A stretch of DNA of 38,723 bases from Desulfotignum sp. (GTDB lineage: Bacteria > Desulfobacterota > Desulfobacteria > Desulfobacterales > Desulfobacteraceae): NCBI GenBank assembly GCA_021737695.1, contig JAIPDL010000031.1, positions 1-38,723 on the forward strand, in the 5' to 3' direction. The notes below the pieces were generated by a model that saw only the letters and a list, made by a program, of their open reading frames with translations, was not told the origin of the DNA and did no database searches. Numbering within the stretch: position 1 is the first letter of the stretch; the number at the start of each line of letters is the position of its first letter. Below, in pieces: positions 32,425 through 38,723 of the stretch. The position numbers and the translations under genes are program-made.

Positions 32425-33625
32425 AGTAGGATGCATAGTATTTCCTGTAATACCTGTAATATCCTTGATGTTTCATGTCAACATGATTGATTACGAAACC
32501 AATGATGGGCAACCGGGCGGTGGTGAACTGGTCCACGGTATTTCTGATGACCCTGCGATGAGTGGTTCCGGATTTGATGACCAAGATGGTGCCGTCGGTT
32601 CGGGGGGCCAGCTGCAAAGCATCTGTCGCAGGCAAAACCGGCGGAGTATCCACAATAATGAAATCAAATTTCTGTTTCAAACACCCGATCAAATATCCGG
32701 TCCGTTCCGACCCTGCCAATTCCGACGGGTTGGCGTGTTTTGTCCCGCTGGGCATCAGGTACAGGTTGTCGATACCAGTCGCGATAATGGCCCCGTCAAT
32801 AGCATCTTTTATAAAAATTCACCCGCTGTGTACCGCCGTGAATTTTTTGAGAAGCGGTTTGAAATCCACCGGCTGATCCGGATATTTTTTTGCTCCCGGC
32901 TGGTACGAGGTGAACTCAAACCGGCCGGTTTCCATAGCAAAGGCGGCTGTAAGAGCCTCGATGGCGTGAACGGACCGGATATCAGCAAAGTCATTTTTTG
33001 AGTTATTCCCCATGTTATCACGGATGGCGCCCAGGGTTCTTCTTGATTTTTCCAAGGTTCCCGCTGCCGGGTGATGTCTGTTCTCAGATAGCAGATGGTT
33101 GCCCGGTTTTTTGTGAACCGGGCGATTTTTCAAACAAATGTCAGTCATTGTACCGTTTTCGAAATACAAGATTAGCTTTTTGTCACTGTTTTCCATGTCC
33201 AGGATGCAGGTCCGCTTCTGGAGCCGGGTCAGCGCGATCAGATCATTCAGGGTGTAATCAGCCAGACTGCCACGGGCAAGACGGGTGCTGAAAATATCCG
33301 TTACTATATCGCTGATGCCTTTTTCAGATCCCGGCCTGTGAAGTTGACTTAACTTCCTGCGCCTGAGATCCAGATCCATGATCAGCACCTTTCGCTCGGT
33401 CTGGGCAATGGAATAGCCCAGATTGAAACAGGTGGTGGTCTTCCCTTCCTTTTCCACCGCAGAGGTGACCAGCACGGAGGTGAGTTCTTTTTCCAGGATC
33501 GAAAAAAACAGGTTGGTCCTCAGAGTCCGGTAGGATTCGGCATACCGGGATTCGTTCGGATACTGATCCAACAGGTGCCCTCTAAACCGGTTGAATTTAC
33601 CTGGTTTTTTTTTAAAAAAAAACAC
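32414..33625 (-). pseudogene. CpsD-type tyrosine autokinase with DUF4388-like insert, interrupted by in-frame TGA
   Basis: One frame of 403 codons broken by a TGA at 32819-32821. Before it: an approach segment (ESYRTLRTNLFFS), a P-loop variant AVEKEGKTTT (56-65), Walker A' IMDLDLRRRK, then at about 118-240 an insert resembling the DUF4388/PATAN domain (GSLADYTLNDLIALTRLQKR, LILYFENGTMTD). After it: PSGTKHANPSEL, Walker B FDFIIVDTPPVLP and a C-terminal tyrosine cluster (YYRYYRKYYASYYGK) that is normally autophosphorylated. The TGA separates Walker A from Walker B, so the product is presumably dead unless read through. Such kinases control exopolysaccharide chain length together with Wzz proteins. 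A sequencing error is possible. Confidence 0.82.
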
Positions 33626-33627
33626 GA

Positions 33628-33891
33628 TCAGTCTCCCTGGATTTCAAATCGGTCCGTATCTGGAATCGATGCCAGGACCCGTAGATTGAAATATGTTTTC
33701 AGGTCTGACTCGGTATACACGATCTGGCCCCCATTTGTAGATCTCTCCTGGTTCGTGTCCTTGTCACTGTCTTGTACATACTTTTCAAATTGATTCATTG
33801 AACGACGGTCTCCTTCTTTCACCCGGGAAGCATCCCGTACAAATATCCCTGTTTGTCTTAAACCTGGTTCCATCTGGAATTCCATATCCAT
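33628..33891 (-). CDS. Small protein resembling the C-terminal end of a Wzz-type chain-length regulator
   Basis: An 87-codon frame; a start at 33798 (56 residues) has the better ribosome site (AAGGAGA). The last 30 residues (IVYTESDLKTYFNLRVLASI, then PDTDRFE) read like the segment after the second membrane helix of Wzz/GNVR proteins that contacts the tyrosine kinase. The membrane parts and coiled coil are absent. It ends two bases before the kinase start. It could be a truncated relic or a small adaptor for the kinase. A sigma-54-like promoter precedes it. Confidence 0.55.
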   Translation of the reverse strand: MDMEFQMEPGLRQTGIFVRDASRVKEGDRRSMNQFEKYVQDSDKDTNQERSTNGGQIVYTESDLKTYFNLRVLASIPDTDRFEIQGD

Positions 33892-33934
33892 AACTTACCA
33901 TCCCAAAATAAATTTCAGTAACTGAGCATGTCTT

Positions 33935-33950
33935 TGCAGAAACCAGGCCA
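33935..33950 (-). promoter_or_regulatory. Candidate sigma-54 promoter of the tyrosine-kinase operon
   Basis: On the - strand TGGCCTGGTTTCTGCA shows TGGC and TGCA with GG-N10-GC spacing. Transcription would start near 33923, 32 bases before the small frame. The divergently placed activator gene is of the sigma-54 class. Confidence 0.45.
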
Positions 33951-34122
33951 GTCTGCTGCCCTTCCTGGCGATGATAAAAAACAGAATTTTGAAAAATCGT
34001 TTTCATCATTTAACTGATTGAAAATATAGCTATTTTTTCCAAGCCTCACATACTGGTGCTCTTAAGAAGTAAAAAAAACTGTCGTTGTTTTTGAATATTT
34101 CCGCCAGGAAATGTCGATAAAT

Positions 34123-34167
34123 CTGAGAGACTCTGTCTCTCAGGCTGTCAGACAAAACTGCTGACAG
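34123..34167. promoter_or_regulatory. Two adjacent inverted repeats, including candidate enhancer element copy B
   Basis: CTGAGAGAC (34123-34131) and GTCTCTCAG (34135-34143) form a perfect 9-bp inverted repeat with a 3-base centre. CTGTCAG (34145-34151) and CTGACAG (34161-34167) form a second one. The stretch 34124-34150 matches copy A at 31343-31369. It lies about 175 bp upstream of the sigma-54-like promoter at 33950 and 85 bp before the activator gene. The rest of 33892-34233 shows no gene. Confidence 0.5.
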
Positions 34168-34233
34168 AGATGATCAGATGATTTATACTGCTGGGCAAAA
34201 TGTGGAAAATCAATCAATTGAAACAGGATGCGT

Positions 34234-35592
34234 ATGGATAACCAAAACCGGTTCAGGCTGCTGATTGTCGATGACAAACCAGAAATTCACCAAATGATGC
34301 GCCGCTATTTTGAAAATACTTCCCATGATCTGGTGTTTGCAGATCGCGGGCAGCAGGCGCTGGATCTGTTGTCCCAGACCCGGGTATCCCTGATGCTGCT
34401 GGACCTGAAGATGCCCGGCATGGACGGCCTGGCCGTGCTCGAGGCGGCCCGGCAGATCCAGCCGGGACTCCGGGTGATCATGCTGACCGCACACGGAGGG
34501 ATTTCAGACGCGGTGGCGGCCATGAAACTCGGGGCCCTGGATTTCTTCGAGAAATCCGTGGACCCGGAACTTCTGCGCAGCAAGGTCAACCAGGTGCACG
34601 AAATGTGGCTTCTGGAACAGGAAAACCGTCAGCTGAGGGGGAGACTGGACAAACGGTTCTGTTTTCCAGACCTGGTGGGCACCTCCCCACCCATGCTCAA
34701 GCTTAAGGACATGATCGCCCGGATCGCCCCCACCGACACCTCGGTGTTGATCCAGGGAGAAAGCGGGACCGGCAAAGAACTGGTCGCCAGGGCCATTCAC
34801 CACCACAGCCAGCGGACCCGGGGCCCGTTCTGCCCGGTGGACTGTGCCGCCATCAATGAAACCGTTGTGGAAAGCGAGCTGTTCGGCCATGCCAAAGGGG
34901 CATTTACCGGTGCTGATCAGAATACCCAGGGCCTGTTCCGGTCGGCTGATACCGGAACCCTGTTCCTGGACGAGGTGGGGGAGCTGTCTTTGTCCATGCA
35001 GGCCAAGCTGCTGCGGACCCTCCAGGAGAGGGTGGTGCGGCCGGTGGGAACCACCAGGGCCATCCCTGTGGATATCCGGATCCTGGCCGCCACCAACAAA
35101 AACCTGTTGGTGGCGGTTTCCCGGGGCGAATTCCGGCAGGACCTGTACTACCGGTTGAGTACCATCACCCTGGAGGCCCCGCCGCTCCGGCAGATAGGGG
35201 ATGATATTCTGCTGCTGGCCGGATATCTGATTGAACGCTTCAGCCGGGACGAGGGACTGGCGCCCAGATCCTTTAATGCGCCTGCACAAACAGCCCTGAA
35301 ACATCATGACTGGCCGGGCAATGTGCGGGAACTGGAAAACGTAGTCCGGGGCGCCCTGGTGCTGAGTACGGGTGAGGTTATCGGCCCGGAGGATCTGTCC
35401 ATTCCCACGGTTTCCCTGTCAAACACACCCGGAAATCTGGACGGCCACCCAACCACCATGACGGACCATGAGGTGCAGATCATCCGGAACATCCTCGAGA
35501 CTACCGCCGGCAACCGGCGAGAAGCCGCAAAAGTTCTTGGCATCAGTGAGGCCACCCTGTACCGGAGAATCAAGCAATACAATCTCGCATAG
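34234..35592 (+). CDS. NtrC-family sigma-54-dependent response regulator
   Basis: A 452-residue protein from the ATG at 34234, which has AGGA six bases upstream; an ATG two codons earlier lacks spacing. The receiver domain (7-120) has Asp57 in [12 protein letters not shown]. The AAA+ domain (about 145-370) has Walker A GESGTGKE (175-182), the sigma-54-contacting GAFTGA loop (222-227) and the [11 protein letters not shown]alker B. A Fis-type helix-turn-helix ends the protein ([20 protein letters not shown]). All parts for activation of sigma-54 promoters are intact. It is transcribed divergently from the tyrosine-kinase genes. Confidence 0.95.
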   Translation: MDNQNRFRLLIVDDKPEIHQMMRRYFENTSHDLVFADRGQQALDLLSQTRVSLMLLDLKMPGMDGLAVLEAARQIQPGLRVIMLTAHGGISDAVAAMKLGALDFFEKSVDPELLRSKVNQVHEMWLLEQENRQLRGRLDKRFCFPDLVGTSPPMLKLKDMIARIAPTDTSVLIQGESGTGKELVARAIHHHSQRTRGPFCPVDCAAINETVVESELFGHAKGAFTGADQNTQGLFRSADTGTLFLDEVGELSLSMQAKLLRTLQERVVRPVGTTRAIPVDIRILAATNKNLLVAVSRGEFRQDLYYRLSTITLEAPPLRQIGDDILLLAGYLIERFSRDEGLAPRSFNAPAQTALKHHDWPGNVRELENVVRGALVLSTGEVIGPEDLSIPTVSLSNTPGNLDGHPTTMTDHEVQIIRNILETTAGNRREAAKVLGISEATLYRRIKQYNLA

Positions 35593-35690
35593 ATATTCTC
35601 TGGATGTCCGGACAGGAAATCCAGGATGATCCGGTCAAATGGTCACGAGAAAGGTTTCAGAAGGGTTGAAAAAAATTTAATCCGGACTGC

Positions 35691-36359
35691 CTACTGCTCC
35701 CAGTTGACAATGTCCATGGTATCGTCCTTGAGGGTCAGCGCGTAAATCTTTTTGCGGGTCAGGTAGGCAATCAGGCTGTCATCCATGTAAAGGGACGAAA
35801 ACACGGGATATACTTTGCAGCCTTCATATTCAGGAAAATAGTCGAACAGTTCATTGCTCTCGATGAACGCGGCCAGTTTGTCGACATCCCGGATCTCAGG
35901 GGATGATTTGGTCTCATTGAGAATGAAAACACCCTGACATGCCGCAATCACGTCAAACTCTCTTTTCTGCCGGTCCCCTTTCAGACTTTTTTTCCGGACC
36001 CGCACGGCAAAATAATCCAGGTCGTCACACCCGAAATAGTTTTGAGCGATCCGCGGTATATTAGGGGCCACCACATCTTCCACCAGGGTGCCCATTTTAT
36101 TGGCCAGGTCCCCCCACTGCCGGTTCATTGTGATGAGCTGTTTTTTCGACCAGTCCTTGTACTCACCCATCTCATCCTTGAACATCAACATGTCGTTCTT
36201 GAACTCCCGCATGTCGTCCTTGAACTCCCGCATTTCGTCCTTGAACTCCCGCATCTCTCTGGACAATGTTTGCAGGGACATCTCCGTTTTAAGCTGAGAA
36301 TAGGCAAGCTGGGCCATGGTTTCTTCCAGATACGATAATTTTTCGGCGGTTGAACTCAT
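35691..36359 (-). CDS. Coiled-coil protein with PD-(D/E)XK nuclease-like domain
   Basis: A 222-residue protein from the ATG at 36359, which has AAGGAGG five bases upstream; a longer frame to 36467 lacks support. Residues 1-95 are helical with five heptads of the type EMREFKD at 35-69. The C-terminal 120 residues resemble the DUF3782-type restriction-endonuclease-like fold: FDVIAA gives Asp136 and NETK gives Glu149-x-Lys151, spaced as in a PD-(D/E)XK site. Such proteins are common as stand-alone genes in cyanobacteria and sulfate reducers and have no known role. No methylase neighbours it. Confidence 0.7.
   Translation of the reverse strand: MSSTAEKLSYLEETMAQLAYSQLKTEMSLQTLSREMREFKDEMREFKDDMREFKNDMLMFKDEMGEYKDWSKKQLITMNRQWGDLANKMGTLVEDVVAPNIPRIAQNYFGCDDLDYFAVRVRKKSLKGDRQKREFDVIAACQGVFILNETKSSPEIRDVDKLAAFIESNELFDYFPEYEGCKVYPVFSSLYMDDSLIAYLTRKKIYALTLKDDTMDIVNWEQ
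36153..36257 (-). repeat. Five tandem 21-bp repeats inside the coiled-coil gene
   Basis: Five consecutive units of 21 bases each encode one heptad (EMREFKD, EMREFKD, DMREFKN, DMLMFKD, EMGEYKD). The first three units are nearly identical at DNA level (core GAACTCCCGCAT on the + strand), pointing to recent unit duplication by slippage. Confidence 0.85.
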
Positions 36360-36485
36360 GGGAACCTCCTTGTCGGCTTGTTTACATGACACGGGAACCA
36401 GTCTGAACCTGATTTCAAAATACTGGAATAAGTCGGGACTGTCAATAGCAGGGGGCTGACCCGGCAAATCCGCTGGCGGGACGGA

Positions 36486-37340
36486 TCATGCCGGCTTCCA
36501 TATATCAGCCATCACCATGAACCTTCGGCAAAGGGTGCGGTATTTGAACAACCGGGGGGCAGTCAGAGGTTCCAGACCTTCCTCCCGAGGGGCCACTGGC
36601 TGAATGAAAAACGGGTGTTTTTTGCTGCCAGTGGCGGTTTCCACCAGCCGGGCGGCCTGGCCCGCCTCCTCCGGGGTGATGGAAACGCCCGGCCCCTGGG
36701 GCGTGGAAACCAGCCGGACCGGCAGAAGAATGGTATAGTCTTTCACCGATGTGAGCAAAGACAGGCTGGCCGACAGGTCTGCTTCATCCAGGGGCAGGCC
36801 AGTGAGATCCTCGTAACGGGATGCCGGGCCATGGAGGGTGAACACCACTTTGTCGCACAGCCCTTCCGTGATCACGGATGTCAGGATATGGGGATTTCTG
36901 CCGCAGGTATCCACCTGGATGTTCAGGCGTTTCTGCTTGAGAAACCGAAGCACAGCCAGAAGATCGGAGCCGTCCGGCAGGGGCCGGGCAGACAGGTCCA
37001 GACCGCTGATCCATCCATGGGGGGAATGGTCCAGTGTCACAAAGGAATCCAGAGCGACGTCTGCCTGCAAAAACGCCAGCACCGGTCCCAGTCCCTGGAT
37101 AACGGTATCACCTGTGAACAGGATGGGAAATGCGATCCCATCCGGCCCCCGGGTGACCGCACGCCGATGGTCTCTGTAAAACTGTTTGAAAACGTCCTTT
37201 CCCTGGCCAAGCGCGTCTTCTTTTTCATAGGACATGCCGCGTTCATCCATGAAATCTGCGGCCATGCGGCACCGGACACACCCGGTGGCGGAAAACAATG
37301 TCATGTTCATCGATGTATTCCCTGGGTTATCCTTATCCAT
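36486..37340 (-). CDS. Glutaredoxin domain fused to a radical-SAM-like domain lacking its cluster motif
   Basis: A 284-residue protein. Residues 11-95 form a glutaredoxin-like domain with a CVRC active site (Cys21, Cys24) and FPILFTGDTVIQG. The remaining ~185 residues (NIQVDTCGRNPHILTSVITE, then GLCDKVVFTLHGP, YEDLTGLP) recall the second half of NrdG/PflA-type activating enzymes, but no CxxxCxxC motif is present. So the barrel cannot hold the usual iron-sulfur cluster by itself. Start choice is uncertain; ATGs occur at residues 1, 11 and 13. It follows the arylsulfotransferase gene by 30 bases and is likely co-transcribed. Function unknown. Confidence 0.6.
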   Translation of the reverse strand: MDKDNPGNTSMNMTLFSATGCVRCRMAADFMDERGMSYEKEDALGQGKDVFKQFYRDHRRAVTRGPDGIAFPILFTGDTVIQGLGPVLAFLQADVALDSFVTLDHSPHGWISGLDLSARPLPDGSDLLAVLRFLKQKRLNIQVDTCGRNPHILTSVITEGLCDKVVFTLHGPASRYEDLTGLPLDEADLSASLSLLTSVKDYTILLPVRLVSTPQGPGVSITPEEAGQAARLVETATGSKKHPFFIQPVAPREEGLEPLTAPRLFKYRTLCRRFMVMADIWKPA

Positions 37341-37370
37341 TTCATTCCAAAAAACCGGCGGTGTACTGGA

Positions 37371-38723
37371 TCATTTTTTATCAGCAAGCCCGGCGTCCGT
37401 GTCAGATACCACACACAGGGCCGAGGAATTCTGGAACGGCAGCACCCCTGCCACGGATACCTGGGACCGGGGGCCTTTGGGCTGTGAATTGGGCACCCGG
37501 AACGTGGTGATATCCAGCGGTTCTATGGCAATCTCTTGGGGCGGATCTTGCTGGGGGACATATGCATAGGGATACCGGTAGGCCCGGTAGACCATGTTCA
37601 TCTTGAAATGCCGGCCCCAGTATGGGGAGATGTATTCCCACACCCGTTCGTGGGCCGCGGTGACCTCGATGATCCGGCCGCCGCTGCCTTCGGTGATCAG
37701 GGTGTTGCCGTTGGGAAGACGCTGGGCCGAACTGATGAACGGGCTGTAGAACCGGTTGCTGTCCGTGGGATGCACCAGCCCGGCCTCCTGGGGGGTGTAC
37801 TGCCACACGATTTTAAGGGTGACCGGGTCGAACTCCAGCACCCGGGAGTAGTCGCGCAGCGCGTTCTTGGCACCAGTGGGGCTGCCCGGATGGCAGCTGC
37901 CGTACCCGGCCCATCCCCCGTTGTCAAACACCAGGATATTGCCTTCCCCGGGCAGACCTTTCGGGATCATGTGGGCATGGTGCTGGCCGATGATCCATCC
38001 CAGGCGGCTCTCAGGCGTATAATCATAATCAGGCCCCACCTTCCACACCACTTCCCCGGTCTGTTTGCTGACAATGAAGATGATGTTGGTCTCCCGGCCG
38101 TCGGCAATGATATTGTCCGGGTGGAACCGCGTATCCCCGCTGTCGTACCATTTGTTGGGACCCAGAAGGGACATGCTGTTCAGATGCATCCAGTCCCCCA
38201 TGCCCCCGCCGCAGGGCCGCATGTTGGGCTCCCGGCACAGGATGTTCTTTGCATCCTCCCGGAATCCGAATTCGTCAAAATGATCGCTGCATACCCATTC
38301 CCACAGAATATCTCCGTCCCAGGAGATCTCATAGATCACGTCATCCAGCAACGGCTTGTCGGAAATTTTCGGGCACACCAGATTTTTGTGACCCAGGATC
38401 AGGGTGTTGCCCTGATCGGTTTCGGCCGGCATCCCGGGCACGTAATACCCCACGGGGTTGCCCTGGCGCTGGTAATCGTGATGGACCCTTGCCATCCACT
38501 GGGGGTCTTCCCCCGGGTCCTCGATATATTCATACTGGTTGAACTCCCAGGCAATATTTCCGTCCCAGTCCACCTGGATCAGGTCCCGGTAGTCCTGCAT
38601 GCTGTACCGGGTGTTACGTTCCCCGGTGTGTCCGATCACATACCCGCCTTTCAGCAGCTTGTTGGGAAACCCGTGCAGGCCTTTCCACAGTTTGACCTCT
38701 CCGCCGTTCATGTCGATCAGCAG
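37371..38723 (-). CDS. Arylsulfotransferase (ASST)-like protein (partial, 5' end outside window)
   Basis: The frame is open to the right edge, so the ATG at 38711 is probably internal. About 450 residues remain, to the C-terminus. The repeated pattern of Trp-rich blades (QVDWDGNIAWEF, EISWDGDILWEW, VWKVGPDYDYTP, IVWQYTP, RVWEYISPYWGR) and HHAHMIP, NGNTLITEGSGGRIIEV match the six-bladed propeller of arylsulfotransferases. Known members move sulfate from one phenol ester to another in the periplasm using a histidine. The substrate here is unknown. The C-terminal 50 residues are unusual and rich in Pro, Ser and Gln. A signal peptide cannot be checked because the N-terminus is missing. Confidence 0.82.
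   Translation of the reverse strand: MLIDMNGGEVKLWKGLHGFPNKLLKGGYVIGHTGERNTRYSMQDYRDLIQVDWDGNIAWEFNQYEYIEDPGEDPQWMARVHHDYQRQGNPVGYYVPGMPAETDQGNTLILGHKNLVCPKISDKPLLDDVIYEISWDGDILWEWVCSDHFDEFGFREDAKNILCREPNMRPCGGGMGDWMHLNSMSLLGPNKWYDSGDTRFHPDNIIADGRETNIIFIVSKQTGEVVWKVGPDYDYTPESRLGWIIGQHHAHMIPKGLPGEGNILVFDNGGWAGYGSCHPGSPTGAKNALRDYSRVLEFDPVTLKIVWQYTPQEAGLVHPTDSNRFYSPFISSAQRLPNGNTLITEGSGGRIIEVTAAHERVWEYISPYWGRHFKMNMVYRAYRYPYAYVPQQDPPQEIAIEPLDITTFRVPNSQPKGPRSQVSVAGVLPFQNSSALCVVSDTDAGLADKK

Noticed and set aside
32819..32821. In-frame TGA in the tyrosine-kinase gene as a selenocysteine codon
   Set aside because: No convincing SECIS hairpin is visible just after the TGA, and this kinase family has no redox cysteine there. 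A nonsense mutation or sequence error is simpler.
36180..36260. CRISPR-like array
   Set aside because: The repeats are directly adjacent 21-bp units without spacers and encode protein heptads.
36360..36467. Longer N-terminus of the coiled-coil protein
   Set aside because: The AAGGAGG at proper distance supports the ATG at 36359, and the extension is not conserved-looking.

Overview
The window looks like chromosomal DNA of a Gram-negative anaerobe of the Desulfobacterota, most likely a sulfate reducer related to Desulfobacter or Desulfotignum. The base for this is GC-rich coding sequence, a Na+-pump decarboxylase, Mrp antiporter genes, radical-SAM chemistry and a very large load of two-component signalling. 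This placement is inference from gene content; no rRNA or tRNA gene is visible.

Layout. (1) 1-4136, + strand: the 3' end of mnhA/mrpA followed by mnhB-G, a multisubunit Na+/H+ antiporter operon. (2) 4257-5824, +: a very short OadG-like gamma subunit, an OadB-type Na+-pumping decarboxylase beta subunit and a free biotin carrier protein, closed by a strong terminator; no carboxyltransferase gene is present. (3) 6028-9329, +: a DNA-binding/PTS-EIIA fusion, a ClC chloride-transport protein with CBS domains, and a universal stress protein. (4) 9655-15330, +: four translationally overlapping genes encoding a lysine 2,3-aminomutase-like radical SAM enzyme, two ATP-grasp ligases and a GNAT-deacetylase-GNAT fusion. 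This looks like an undescribed pathway to a beta-lysine conjugate and is the most interesting system here. (5) 15383-19334, - strand: a defence-type island with a ParB-methyltransferase fusion, two apparently internally deleted remnants (subtilase-like and DUF499 ATPase-like) and an intact AbiE toxin-antitoxin pair. (6) 19404-21365, -: umuD, umuC and a GIY-YIG protein. (7) 22041-31081, -: seven signalling genes (two REC-HD-GYP phosphodiesterases, two stand-alone receivers, a branched-chain-amino-acid-type binding protein, a large hybrid kinase and a receiver-kinase). (8) 31735-33891, -: a small Wzz-like C-terminal fragment, a tyrosine autokinase gene broken by an in-frame TGA, and a LuxR-type response regulator. 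(9) 34234-35592, +: an NtrC-type sigma-54 activator, divergent from region 8. (10) 35691-38723, -: a coiled-coil PD-(D/E)XK-like protein, a glutaredoxin fused to a cluster-less radical-SAM-like domain, and a partial arylsulfotransferase.

How it may work together. Regions 1 and 2 both handle Na+ energetics. Regions 7-9 appear tied together by regulation: sigma-54-type -24/-12 elements lie upstream of both minus-strand operons, and each has, 125-175 bp further upstream, a related 27-bp element (19 of 27 positions identical), which could be the enhancer site of the NtrC-type activator. That would link exopolysaccharide control to cyclic-di-GMP turnover. All functional calls come from reading motifs by eye; no database search was run.
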